DNA of 64,000 nt from Mytilus trossulus (taxonomy: Eukaryota; Mollusca; Bivalvia; Mytilida; Mytilidae): positions 14,770,195 to 14,834,194 of the forward strand of contig NC_086384.1 of assembly GCF_036588685.1 (NCBI RefSeq), in the 5' to 3' direction. A program made the position numbers and the translations under genes. Every line of letters starts with the position of its first letter. Position 1 is the stretch's first letter. The notes beneath the pieces are model-generated. The model ran no database searches. It was not told the DNA's origin and saw nothing but the letters and a program-made list of their open reading frames with translations. Positions 27,001 through 42,000 of this stretch are shown here, piece by piece.

Positions 27001-30000
27001 CTTTTTAAAAGTCACGTCTATTTAAATACCTGTCAAGTCACTTTAGTCCTGTCCCACTGTTGTAATATCTACACATGTTGAACCTCAATACATAAGTTCA
27101 GTTTTATCTGGTCCCGAACGTGACTTTTAGTTTTATATAGGTTTGATTGTATCTCAATATTGAGGAAATACGTCCATCTTGATTTTCCTGTAGATATACT
27201 TTTAAGTATATTTATACCAGATCTTTCGTAAAAACATATTAGCAATACACATATATACAAATGTAAACAGAAGATGTCCTAAATATTGACATTAACTAAT
27301 ACATACTGTTCCCTTCATTACTAAGGCGCCATGGAACGTCTTTGGTCTCTTTGGATCTGGTGGTAAAGACCCTAAAGGATCACAATATATATACATTAAA
27401 ATGTCAGAAAATCAAAAGAAAAGAGCATTTCTTAACATTCTTTTGTGGAAAAGATATTCACTTTTGAAAATATTCATGTTTGATATTTTGTATGTTGGTG
27501 CTTAAACCACTTTAATCACCAATGGGTTATATCATGGTAACCAGAATTTATTTGCTGAGGAAACAAGAGTATGATCTTATCGTAATCCCCTGCAAGACAA
27601 ATGGTAATCTATGTCAATTAAGGTGGGAGTCACAGCTTTTCCTGAGCAGGGTTTGAACTCACAACATGAGAGTTTACAGGATCGTGATCAAGATTGTATA
27701 CCACCATGCAAAAAATTTTATTTGATTATTTCCTATATCTGTTCAGACTTCTTTCTTAAATAATGACAACAGAATCAAGTTGTAATAGAAGTGCACTCCC
27801 AGCCCTAAAACAATCAATTCTCTAGAAATCCTTGCCACATTATTTATAAAGAATTATTCACACTAAGTTATAAATAAATCTAACATATTATCTTCAATGG
27901 AAACTTGTATTTAGAAAATCTGAACATTTGTTCAAATTTATTTCTAATATATTGGCATAATTGTGTATGTTAAAAAAAATGTGACTTTTCAAACTGTTAA
28001 AATTAATAATTACCTAATTTTGAAGCCTCCCTTTTGAGTAAAGGTAAAGAAACATCTACTGGTATGTTATGCTTGGTGTGAATGACTGCTGTTTCTCCAT
28101 TAGCTGGTTTGAAACAGTCAATACCTACAATTAACAAAGTAATTACATGTATGGGTTCATATTCAGGTTGTTAAATCATATATGTATACAGACTCATGCT
28201 GTTAAACATTATCAAAAAGTGACAAAATTATTGATCCATTGATTGATTTTTGGTCTTTAATGCCATTTTCAGCACTATTGACTATTAAGAAGGCCAATTG
28301 TTTGGCAGAGGAAGTAGTGGTGCCTGGAGAGACCCACCAACATATGGTAAGAAAACTGGAACACCAAGTCAATTATCATTAAAGTTGAACACACAGTTCT
28401 GCCATGTGCAGATTCCTTACTCAATACACCAGTGTAAAATGTTCATACAATAAATTTGAACAATCTCACAAGAAAATGCCTGTACCAGATGAGGACTATG
28501 CATGACAGTTGTTGTCCATTTTGTTGATGTGTTTGAGCTTTTGATTTTGCTATTTGATTAGAGATGTTCAGTTTTGAATTTTCCTAGGAGTTTGGTGTTT
28601 CTGTAATTTTACTTAATGATGTAAACGGACTGTTTCATAAAGTAGAAAGTTCACACAATAAATGTGCACACATGATGTAGACCGACTGTAAAGAAATCTT
28701 ACCAAACTGGTGCTGGATTTTGCTTTTTAAGAATTCCATTTTCTCTCCCTCGCCGTGGACCAGCATGACATTTTTTGGTTCACACCATGATATCAGCTGC
28801 ATTATGCCTTTAGCATCTGCATGTGCACTAAAGGACATGTACTGCACACTCAACTTTACTTCTAACTGGTAAAAAAACATTTTACACTTCAATTCTAAGT
28901 ACTCTTATATTAATGTAACTATAATTATAGCACACTAAAATGTACAAGGTATTTAATTGACGAAAAAATGTTTTCCATTATTTTTTTCTCTTTTAACAAT
29001 GTTTAAATCGCTCACCTCTTATCATTAGGGGCTATTTATAGATTACAGCTGTATAGTAAGGTTTTCTTTCATTGTTGAAAACTGTACAGTGTTTAAGGTG
29101 GTACCAAACACTACAGGGAAATAACTCTGTAATATCAGCTAAATGTTTTAATTACGTTGCCTTGTGAAGGCAATATAAAGCTTCACAATGATCAAAATTA
29201 GTGTTTGTCAAACTGCTATGTAACCAGTGGAATTTTTCTGATAAAACACTTGGTTTAAATTTTTTGATTTTTTTAATATTTTTTTTAAAGGGTCAAAGTG
29301 AATAATTTGTCAAAATTTTATGAAAATTAAACGAGCCAAATTAATTTAAGTGAAAGTGTTGGGTACCACCTTAATTGTTTAAATCCACATCAGTTGGTTA
29401 CTTGTGGATAAATGTAGTTGTCCTATTGGCAATCATACCACATCTTCTTACGTATTTATATTCTATAACATGATCTGTGACATACAACAGATAGAAACAT
29501 CAAAACAGGACTATGGAACCATTGTTGAGACTAGTCTTTAAGTATATGAATACTGAAAATCTTTATCCATACACAATTTTTTTTTTATTAAAATATCGTA
29601 TTTCACGATAAATTTTTTCTCCTGAGTTAAGAGTAAGTCCACACATCTGAAGCTAGAAAGAATCCAGAAACGCTTGATGTTAAAAGGAAGATATTTCTGA
29701 CAGAAAATGTGCTGATAATGGTAAATCAGACAAACAATGTGACAATACATTGTCAATATAATGGAATTTTATGCAACTTCCATACAAGTGAGAGGTTTAG
29801 CCAGCTTTAAAACCCGGTTCAATCCACCATTTTCTACATAGGAAAATGCCTGTAGGAAACTTAAGTCAGGAATATGACAGTTGTTGTCCATTAATAGTTT
29901 TTGAGCTTCTGATTTTGCCATTTGTTTATGGATTTTCCTTTTTGAATTTTCTTCTGAGTTTAGCTTTTTTGTTAGTTACATTTTTCTGGAGAATTTTAAA

Positions 30001-33000
30001 CACTACTTCCTTGTTAGGTTGGAAAGTATAGTTAAGATTGTAAAGTGCTTACAGTTTGTTTATTTTCCATTTCCAGTCTCTTGGCACCATTCAGAATCTT
30101 ATGGCCAACAGTGCCTGCTACACAATATCCAGGCATTATAATCTAAATCAAAATTAAAAAAATATTATGATCAATTGATTAAATGATAGCAATTTAACAC
30201 CACAGTATTGAACAGGATAAAACTTTACTCATGCTAAGTATTTCTTCATTTGAAATAAAGACAAATTCTGCACAATTTATTGTAAAGTGCAAATTCAACA
30301 AACTAATAGGGGAAAATCAATGGTGGTATTACACCTTTTAAATTAGCAAAATTGAATCTCAGTGTTCCATTACAATTTTTTTTAAAAGAATCTGTATCTT
30401 CATGTTTTGCAGCAGAAACTAAACATTAAACTAGAATCTGGGTCACTAATAACCTCCCTTAAACATGTTAAACTCTGGTGCTATAGTGATATTATAATTA
30501 ATTAATGAACTTTTTTCTTTCTACAGTTCTTACCATATTGTTAGGGTTTGGAGCCCATTTTTTAAATACTTGTAGAGAAAGACCAGCATGCAACATTCCA
30601 GGAGTGGCAAATACTACCATTGGTCCTGGGTTCTCTATGTAGGCCCTGTCAAATGGCTAAAAAAGGAAAAGCATAGTAAGAAAGATCGTCATTAAGTTAC
30701 ACAATCCAATCTGAACTTGTCATCAAAACATGAGACAATAAAAATGAAAAAGTAAAGTATGCCAACTCTGTAACAGATAATTAAAATCATGACAATTAGA
30801 AAATATCTTATCCTCATGAGATGGGAAATTGTGTATAAAAAAAGTAGGGATCAGTTTAACTGGTTTTTTTTGGTTTGTCTCATAGATGTGTTCCCCTTGC
30901 CATAGTGATGTGTACCCATATCTCAGTGATGTGTTCCCCACATCACCTTCTACTTCCAGAATACATGCCCTCCTTATCAGTCTTGAATGTGAAACCAATG
31001 ACTTATGTTTCTTATGTAACGTATACCGATACTTGTAACATAATGACATCATCAGCTAAAGTTCATTATTTGTTTTTAAAGAGCATTATCAACAATTTTT
31101 AACATCTTATTGTCTCCTTAATACAATCATGCATTTATTCATTAAGTAGAAATGGCTTCAACCTTCTTTGTATTGTAATAATGTTTTACCTTAATGTGTT
31201 TAAATTCAAACATATTTCTATGTACAAATGTCTTCTTGATCTTCTGGCTCGTCCATGTAATGAACAGCTTGTAATAATGATTGGCCTAGAAAATACAAAA
31301 GTTTCTATCATTAATAAAAGTTCATTCTGCTTATTCCCAATCTAATTATACTGTTTGTTTTCCTGTTTAAATGGTTTTACATGATAATGGAAGTTTTTAA
31401 CGACCTTGACTGTCTATAAAGCCCTAGCACGGTCAGTTTTTTTCTTCACATTTTGTTCATCTACTTTTTTCACAGACAATGTGCATATTAAATAATGTAA
31501 ATTCAGGAATTATTGATGCATTTATTTGCGATACATGTATTGAGAAAAATCCTGTTTAATGCATATATACTGTCATTATCCACAATAATGAAAACACTGC
31601 AATAATTTTTGACTTTACAGTAAACATACCTTTTCTGTCAAACCCAATGAGAAATAAATTGGTACTTTTAAGTTCATTCTTTCCCAGTAACTCTCTAGCA
31701 GTATACATAACTCTTGAGCTCTTCCTAATGCAAATACTGGAATCAAAACCTAGAAATAGAATGCTTTCAGGATGACAAACTAACGTTGCTTTACATAGGT
31801 CATAAATCATCTCGTTCATATACATTTCAATACTTTCAATATTATTTTCCTGTTATTTATCACATGCTGTTTTATCATAATGTTGGAGGTGCAGATACAT
31901 GATTGCTTATTTATAGAGTTCGACATTAGGCAACCTTGGCTTTATTGTGGTGGTACCTGGAGAGAAACACTGACCAGCAGCTGAATACTGTCAATTAAGA
32001 TAGGGATCAAACACACCTGCCTTGATCCTGAACTTAATAGGCAAGTGATACAGAAGATGAACTACTTAGAATGCATAGTGTTAGAGGCCCCCACTGCAGT
32101 TATAACATACTACACAAATTTTGGAGATATTACCATCCACGATGATTTTTATGCTTTCAAGTTTGTTGCATTTTTAATATCAGAAAAAGGGGGTAAAAGA
32201 TACAAGAGGGACAGTCAAACTCATAAATCAAGAGTAAACTGACAACACCTTGGCTAAAAATGAAAAAAAAACCAGACCAACAATAGCTCACATGACACAA
32301 CATACAAAACTAAAGAATAAGCAACACGAACCCCACAAAATATGAAGATATGCAAGTCACATAAATAATGTTATTTCATTAGCTGAAAGATGAATTATAT
32401 GATAATAACAGAACTTTGTTTCCAATTTGTATGACAATAACCTATTTGTATGCTTATACTTTGTATAAATTTTTAAAAAACGCAATTCAAATCTTAACTG
32501 AAAACTTTCTTTTTAAATTAGCCGAAATTTTCCCAATGCAATCTGTTAATATCTCTGGAGTACCTTTCCACCTTTCTCTACACAAGAATGTACTTTCTTC
32601 AGGAAATCTCTCTCTCGACAACGCTTTGAATCTCGTATTGTTGTAGCATATGTAGATTCTGTAATCAGTAAATCAGGACGACATTTATCAATCCAGGCAG
32701 CACCAAGATGTCGGTCTGGGGTCATATTATAGTCACCCTGAAATTAGATGTATGTACTTTATCATAGATTTAATTTCAAGGAGAAAATGAAAGTCAAGTT
32801 TTATTTAGATTTAAGGTATTTTAGTTCTGCCAATAAATTTGAGTACTAGCTTGATTATTGTTTATTTTTAAATTCTCTTGTGAAAACAATGAAAAGCAAA
32901 TTAAAACAAGAGTGCATATACAGACATGTCTTGTCAGCTTTTTCATGATTGAATTAATATTTAAAAGTTTTAAAGATAAAGGTTTTACTACAAGGATAAG

Positions 33001-36000
33001 ACAAAGTTAACATTTTCAAAGAAATTTTAAATGAGGTAAAGGTCATATCAATCTTGCCAGAAAGAATTGTTAGAGTGATGTTATGTATTTCTCTTAGAAG
33101 AAATTGAAAGGTCTGCTATTGTATTTATTCAATAGTACAATAGAAATAACAAAAGTTTAAATACATTGACCAAGAGGAGACGACTCTACAGAAAATATTT
33201 GGTTAGCAATATACTTTGAGATAAAATATTACCTGAACTACCTTGGCTTAACCTACAGTGCAGAGCAGCACTTTTATTGCTGTTTTTCATTCGAATGTTA
33301 AAGTGAGACCTTGAAGGTCAACATTTATACTTACTGTATATACCATGGACTGTTGACCAACTCTCACCTGGAACATTGCTGCCCCTAAAACATGTCCTGG
33401 GTAACAAGGTCATAGTGAGACCTTCAAGGTCAACATTTATACTTACTGTATATACCATGGACTGTTGACCAACTCTCACCTGGAACATTGCTGCCCCTAA
33501 AACATGTCCTGGGTAACAAGGTCATAGTGATACCTTCAAGGTCAACATTTATACTTACTGTATATACCATGGACTGTTGACCAACTCTCACCTGGAACAT
33601 TGCTGCCCCTAAAACATGTTCTGGGTAACAAGGTCATAGTGATACCTTCAAGGTCAACATTTATACTTACTGTATATACCATGGACTGTTGACCAACTCT
33701 CACCTGGAACATTGCTGCCCCTAAAACATGTCCTGGGTAACAAGGTCATAGTGAGACCTTCAAGGTCAACATTTATACTTACTGTATATACCATGGACTG
33801 TTGACCAACTCTCACTTGGGAACATTGCTGCCCCTAAAACATGTCCTGGGTAACAAGGTCATAGTGAGACCTTCAAGGTCAACTTTTATACTTACTGTAT
33901 ATACCATGGACTGTTGACTAACTCTCACCTGGAACATTGCTGCCCCTAAAACATGTCCTGGGTAACAAGGTCATAGTGATACCTTCAAGGTCAACATTTA
34001 TACTTACTGTATATACCATGGACTGTTGACTAACTCTCACCTGGAACATTGCTGCCCCTAAAACATGTCCTGGGTAACAAGGTCATAGTGAGACCTTCAA
34101 GGTCAACATTTATACTTACTGTATATACCATGGACTGTTGACCAACTCTCACTTGGAACATTGCTGCCCCTAAAACATGTCCTGGGTTACAAGGTCATAG
34201 TGATACCTTCAAGGTCAACATTTATACTTACTGTATATACCATGGACTGTTGACTAACTCTCACCTGGAACATTGCTGCCCCTAAAACATGTCCTGGGTA
34301 ACAAGGTCATAGTGATACCTTCAAGGTCAACATTTATACTTACTGTATATACCATGGACTGTTGACCAACTCTCACTTGGAACATTGCTGCCCCTAAAAC
34401 ATGTCCTGCATAATATGCTTTTATCTCCAATTCATCATCAACCTTTGAGAATGAAAAATGTAAGCAAAAGAATTAATCCTGGATTTTAAATGACTTTTAT
34501 TTTAGTATTCAATAAATAAAAAGATGTGAACGAGCAACTTTCAGGGCAAGATCAAAATTTTTTAGAACATTTAATTTATTTAATTCTCAATCGTTTCAAG
34601 TTGTTTTGGTTATGTTGAATCTAATATGAAGCAGAGTGATTTTTTTGGGTTATATTTCAGATTTCTCTTCCTAATTAGTAAGAAGCATTAAAACAGTCAT
34701 GACAGTTGACATGGAAATGATACCAATTCTATTCCTATCATTCAATACTTTTTTGAGTTATAAAATATACAAATTTTGGGGACGTTGAATGCTACTTTAT
34801 AATATAAAAAAAACCTGAAAATTGTAAAAATACTGAATAAGTAGAATTTCCTATATTCTGGATATTTTCCTGTTATCAAACATTTTCCTACTGTTTATTC
34901 AATAATCTTTTTATTCAAAAACAAAAGCTCACTCAAAAAGTATGTACTAGAAAAAAGAAAAGTGAAATAAAATAAACTAAAATAAATAATAAAACCAAAG
35001 GGTGTATGTATATTTTGACTGTTTTGTGCTAGCCTAACGTAGTTGCAGGACTTTAGAGTGCTAGTATACTGGAACACATATTCGCAGAAAGACAAAGAAT
35101 TAAGGAATTGATTGAGTTAGGTCTGCCAATTGATATTTTAACGTGTGTTTTTCTATGTTGTGATGTTATGCTATTGTTTCAGAAAAAGGGAGAAGGTTTG
35201 GATCCATTAAAATGTTTAATCTGCAAATGTTTGCACCTGTCCTAAGTCAGGAATCTGATGTACAGTAGTTGTCGTTTGTTTATGTAATATATACGTGTTT
35301 CTCATTTTGTTTATATAGAATAGACCGTTGGTTTTCCCGTTTGAATGGTTTTACACTAGTAATTTTGGGGCCCTTTATAGCTTGTTGTTCGGTGTGAGCC
35401 AAGGCTCCGTGTTGAAGGCCGTACTTTAACCTATAATGGTTTACTTTTTAAATTGTTACTTGGATCATATCATTAGGTTTTTCACTTTTCTGTGGAAAGA
35501 ACTATCCTGACTATTAACCTATTGATTTTTTTCTTACTCTGCCAAACCCTTTTCTTGCAGAATGAAGTTGTATCCCAAAATGTTGCTAAGATGTTTTGAC
35601 TATAACTTTGAACACTTATTGCACCTTTGAAACACAGCTTGTTTTGCTAGAGACTTTTTTATTGATAGAGTTATCTCCCCATACACTGTTTTTCTTACAT
35701 ATGTATCTTCTCCATAACCAAATTTATGTGGAAAGACCTTTATTGGCTTCAATCATTCTCTGAACAATTGGTGTTTAATTATCTCTGTTTTTCTACTACA
35801 TGTATTACCTTTATAACTTCGTGTAGGTTGACAGCCACTGTTTTTTTCATACACTGTTTTATCATTTCTGATGTGAAGAAATTGGTTTCTCCTTTCCTCT
35901 CTACTGTTATTTTCCTGTAGTCTTCCTAAAAATTAAAAAAAAGTGTTCTTTTAATATTTCAAAAATTTTATGACATAATAAAAGTAAGCAGATGTCACTT

Positions 36001-39000
36001 TTTGTAGGATTTTTTCTCAAATTCGTAAAAATTAAAATCGCATTTAAGTCTAAAATGACAAAATCTTAATAATAAATGCACGCAATAATTTCTGAATTTA
36101 CAGTAGTTAGCAAGTATAAGTCACTGTATTGTCTTTAAAGTTCTATATTTTTTTTCCTTCTCAGGCATGAGAATCAATGAACAAACTGAAGTACCAAAAT
36201 TCTGAAACAAAAAGTGTAAAAGTAGTATTGATATTGTATTGAATGACAACACTTTAATTTAGTGCAACTTTTCCTAAATTTACAAAATGACATTTTCAAA
36301 TATTATTTTTTTTTAAGTGTTTATAAAATTCAATTTAATCTAGTTAAAAAAGTTTGTCTAACATCATACATACTAATAATATAGGACAGATAGCCTTTGT
36401 TGGATGTGTCATGTAGATTGGTCCATCAAATCCAACCATTTCAGACATATATGGCAAAGCACCACAATGGTCCAAGTGAAAATGACTACAAATATAAATA
36501 AAAAAATACTTATTTCATAAATGATAAAAACAAAGGGATACATTGATAAATGAATAAATAGAAAGATGGGTAATGGCCTTTACTAAGGGAATGAGTGAAT
36601 GGATAGATGCTCTCAAGAAAACATCAATTTTGAGTAAACATGAGTAATCAAAGCACTTGTAAGCACTGAAATGTAAAGGTTGCTTTAATTTATCTGTTGG
36701 AGGTCAAATTAAATATTGCATTGTATAAAGCATTGATAGTATTTGATTTAGAGTTCTTCAAGTATGGACAAAGGAAGACAACTCCGTTTAAAGATCACAT
36801 TAACAATGACATCATTGATATTTTAAGAATAGATCTTAGATTCCTGTACCTTGCAAAGCTTGACATCATTTTGTAACTTGAATATCCAAGCATATACTTC
36901 ATTGATTAATTTCTAGAAATGATCATGAACAGGATGTTTAATATGTTATGAACTATGTTATGTGTTTATCAAAAGTAGTGATAAACCTAAGACAATTTAT
37001 ATATCAAGTCAATACATTGAAACATAGGTGTGTAATCTTTTCCCAGAAAAAAAATGTTAATCATGAGTAAATGGGCTGCTGACCCTTATCATTCATCCTA
37101 AGCTTACATCTCAACCAACTTTAAATATTTTATTTTTTTTAATTCTGTGTTTTCTGACTCAAAGCTACTAACGTAATAATAACACAGTCTAGGTGATCTG
37201 TTAACCTCTCATCTTCTGTCTTTGTAATGTAGGAAAAATCTGGAAACCGCCTCTGTAATTATAACAGAAGTCATATTACAAATAATTTGAAAGTAGTTGG
37301 CATAATAATAGCTTGAATCTTTATGCCGATGCTAATATAAGTATTTGCATTGTACTTTCAACATTTGCAATGTGTTGATATATTGTACCAATTCAGGCAA
37401 TTGATCAGAAGAAAGAACTCATTCAAAAAGTGTTTGGATATTAATTAACAATCTGAAAGGTATGAACTTTTTGCACAAGCACAATATTATTCTAAAATTT
37501 TATTTGCATCACCGGTTGTGGCCATATTTGTCTTGAAGGATATCTTATACATGTACATATTATATATGTATCTGTAGTTTTGTAGCATTTGGCTTAATCT
37601 TTCATAGAATTTATGCAAAACTGTCTTTGTGAATATCTATTGTAACTTTCTATATTTAATACTAATAGTCAGTCAGGGGACTTACTTAAACAAGTGATTT
37701 TCTAAATCACTGATTCAAGTAACATTATTTCCATAAAGGTTGGAAATTAGAGTTGTCTTTCTTTAATAATCACTTATTTAAGAAGTACAAATTAATCACT
37801 AGAAGAAGTGATTTAATTTTATTGAAGCTTTAAATATAGAATACTAATGATCCAGGGACTAATTATGTTTCTAAACTTATCAGAACCAACATCTGTGTTG
37901 TCTAGGATGACTAGGTCATTTCAGGTGATGACCTTGTACTGAATCTAGGATAATGACATAACTAAAGGCTCTAAAGAGCCTGTGTCGCTCACCTTGGTCT
38001 TTGTGAATATTAAACAAAGGACGTAGATGGATTCATGACAAAATTGTGTTTTGTTGATGGTGATGTGTTTGTTCATCTTACTTTACTGAACATTCTAGCT
38101 GCTTACAATTATCTCTATCTATAATTAACTTGGCCCAGTAGTTTCAGAGAAGATTTTTTTTAAAGATTACTAAGATTTACGAAAAAAATGGTTAAAACTT
38201 TACTATAAAGGGCAATAACTCTTAAAGGAATCAACTGACAATTTCGGTCATGTTGACTTATTTATAGATCTTGCTTTGCAAACATTTATTGTATTTTAAA
38301 GTTTATCTCTATCTATAATAATATTCAAGATAATAACCGAAAACAGAAAAATTTCCTTAAAATTACCAGTTCAGGGGCAGCAACCCAACAACAGGTTGTC
38401 TGATTCATCTGAAAATTTCAGTGCAGATATATTTTTACTTAATAAACAATTTTACTTAAGTCAGATTTGCTTTAAATGCTTTGGTTTTTGAGTTATAAGC
38501 CAAAAACTGAATTTTACCCCTTTGTTCTATTTTTAGTTGTGGCGGCCATCTTGTGTGGTTGGCTGAGTCACGCCACACATTTTTAAACTAGATACCCCAA
38601 TGATAGTTGTGGCCAAGTTTGGTTTAATTTGGCCAAGTTGTTTCAGAGGAGAAGATTTTTGTAAAAGATTACTAAGATCTACAAAAAATGGTTAAAAATT
38701 GACTATAAAGGGCAATAACTCCTAAAGGGGTCATTTGACCATTTCGGTCATGTTAACTTATTTGTAGATCTTACTTTGCTGAACATTATTGCTCTTTACA
38801 GTTTATCTGTATCTATAATAATATTCAAGATAACCAAAAACAGCAAAATTTCCTTAAAATTACCAATTTAGGGGCAGCAACCCAACAACAGGTTGTCTGA
38901 TTCATCTGAAAATTTCACGGCAGGTAGATCTTGACCTGATGAACATTTTTACCCAGTCAGATTTGCTCTAAATGCTTTGATTTTGAGTTATAAGCCAAAA

Positions 39001-42000
39001 ACTGCATTTTACCCCTATGTTCTATTTTTAGCCGTGGCGGCCATCTTGGTTGGTTGGCGGGGTCACGCCACACAATTTTTAATCTAGATACACCAATGAT
39101 GATTATGGCCAAGTTTGGATTAATTTAACCCAGCAGTTTCAGAGGAGAAGATTTTTGTAAAAGTTAACGACGAAGACGGACGACGGACACAGGACGACGG
39201 ACAACACCGGACGCCTGACGCCAAGTGATGAGAAAAGCTCACTTGGCCCTTTGGGCCAGGTGAGCTAAAAATCACTTGTTTAAGTATCAGACCTCAATGT
39301 CCTTCCCAAAAATCACTTCTATAAGTATCATTCTTTTAATAACCCCCACTAATTTCAACACCCCGAACAGTGAAATTTTTATCACGAACAGTAGAATTTA
39401 ATTACATAATCTGTAAGACAAAACCTTGAACTTCACAGGAAAAATATTTCCACTGCTGTGAAAAATCTTTCAAGAAAGTATCAGTTCATTATATGTAAAG
39501 CCAATATTATAGCTTTTTTCAACTAACATGACTAAAATAGAATTTTCAGAAAAATGATAGCATCAAAGGCATAAACCTTGCTACGAAGCAAAAAGTTCAT
39601 ATTTTTGAATTTTATTAATTAAAAGATCTATGTTATTCAAACCTGTCAAAAACTACAATTTTATCACATTTTGTGACAAAACTTTGAATTTGCTTCTCAA
39701 ATAAGTGATATCAAACAATCAGTTATTTCAGTAAGTCCTCTGACTGAAAGCGGTTGCTATGTTTGATAGCAGATTGGAACTTCCAATATATAAAGGTATA
39801 AAGAGGGACAAAGCTACTTCTGTTAGATTCTCTTTCAGCAAAAATCAAGTAGAAGAGTAGGATTTATGGGGCAAAGAGTGCCCCCCACCCTTTGGGGGAA
39901 AAATTTGGTTCATAGGAAATCCCAGAGGAATTACTTAGGCAGTCAGTGGCCTGAGTGAGTGGCCCCCTCCCCCTTTATGGAAATTTCTTAATCTGCACTT
40001 CAATTAGTAATTAGTAAACTGTTGATCACTTACATCATCATTATAACCCATATGCATACCACAATCCATCATGATGTTTTTACCACCAATTGTCACCAAT
40101 ATACAGCTCCTACCCACATCTGTAGATAGTGAAGATAAAATAGCAATAAAATAATTCAATATTTATGCAAAATTTCAATAGTCTATCATTCATGTCATGT
40201 TCTACCTAACAGAAGTTCCACTGGAAACTTTGTTATAGTCCAGTCGAAATGTGAAACAATTGCTCAGATTGTGGTAAAAGCATCAAACTTTGCAAAGTGT
40301 TAGTTGAGGTCATAACTAACATTTATAGCTATGGACCCAATTCAGAAAATCAAAATGGCGGCTCTGGGCGGCCATTTTGAAATCATGTCCGAAAAGTCAA
40401 TAAAAATTATTAGAAAAAATATGATAAATATGTTACTTAACTAATTTTGATAATCTTTCGTATTTCTTATGACAAAGAATATAAACTGAGGACTATTGAC
40501 GTATTTAGTGGCCATCTTGAATGGTGGCCATTTTGGAAACGTAAATTTGCAATATATTATTATTCGCTATCCTAAATTGTTTTTTGAATTAATGCTAAGT
40601 TTTATATGCATTTACAACTAGTTTTGCTAATCATTTATTTATGAATGTTGCTTTTAATATAAGATATATTCACCAAGTGCTTAAATAAGATAAGCATATG
40701 TTAACAAATAAATGTATTTAAAGAAATATGTTAATTCTTTTAGTTGCAGTTTAGCATGTAGGGGTTAGGTACCATACAAAAAAACGCGTATATACAATAT
40801 GAGCACTGTATTTTGAACAGGAAAAATACGTAGGTATCAAAATCACTAGAGCTGAAAAAATCTAATAAATAAATAGCCTGGAAAGAATTCCGTAACGGGA
40901 AGAGAGGACATGTGATGATTTACAATGCCAAGCACATACAATAAGAGCAGACATAGACATTTGAGCTGGTAATCAGTCGTTTTTTGAAGCATACAACTGT
41001 TCCACGTTGATGAAGGCTATGCAATGGGAGAATCCCAAGGCAAAAGGTACTAATCCTGTCGAAGCAAATCTTAATATATATATATATAGTCAGGAAAAAC
41101 AAAATGAGTCACGGATTGAAAAAAACCAGTAGAATAACCAGCCACAGTTTATGATGAATAAACAAGAATGATGATTGCAGATATGTCTTTCTTTCTTTGT
41201 GATGAGGTATCTGAATATCATTATAAAGCATCAACAATTGTGATCGACAATAGAGTATGTGACTGTCACTTGAACTACTAACCATGGTTCTTTTAGCCAG
41301 ACTCAGTGCTGAAGATTAATATTTCATGAGCCGATCTCATGCTAAATGTTTGTTAAAACTGTACGACAAGGCAATTAGACAGAATTTGAGACACAGAAAG
41401 AAAGTCAAGAATCTGTTATTCATTGCAATGGGGCTTGCCAAAATAATAGAAAACAGTGACGGCTCACAGTCTGGAACAGATATTGTTTTAATATTTGAAA
41501 TTGATGATATGGAAAAATGGTACAGTAAACGTCCTTAGTAAATATTAGTTGTCATGGAAGAAATGATTAATACAACAGTTTTGAAAAATTGAATACTAGC
41601 TACCATAGATGATATGCAAGCACATATTGAAAGGTTGCGTCTTTCTCTGGATTTTCAATGAATATGTTGGGGAAGTTCTGAAACAGGCCATGTCTTTTAC
41701 AAAATGTTGAAGTCGTGATAAGGAAGGCCTCTTCATAGTCATAGCTACTAGAATAGTGTGAAGAGTTAGGCTTGCTACTATAGAAAAGTTTACAGGGACA
41801 TTAATTGTAGGCTTTCAAAATGAATCCGTTCCACAATCTTTAAAACATCTTACTCTCTATCGGAGATAGATAAGTTATCTGATAAGTTGCAGTTGTATCC
41901 TTCCGATGACGAGTTGTACAATTGAACTATTATAGCTGAGAAATGGTGTTGTCTTCCACCTATTGATATTACTGGATTGTGTTTCGATGTTTGGCCATCC

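Noticed and set aside
28635-28892. Independent small gene at 28635-28892
   Set aside because: It is exon 13 of INTS11 (28703-28865) with intronic read-through on both sides.
33303-34300. Nine additional real INTS11 exons
   Set aside because: Inclusion of any 62-nt unit would shift the frame, and the single full exon already joins exon 8 in phase.
41060-41090. CRISPR-like or regulatory meaning of short AT and TA repeats here and near 50430
   Set aside because: Simple microsatellites, common in AT-rich animal DNA; no spaced unique sequences.
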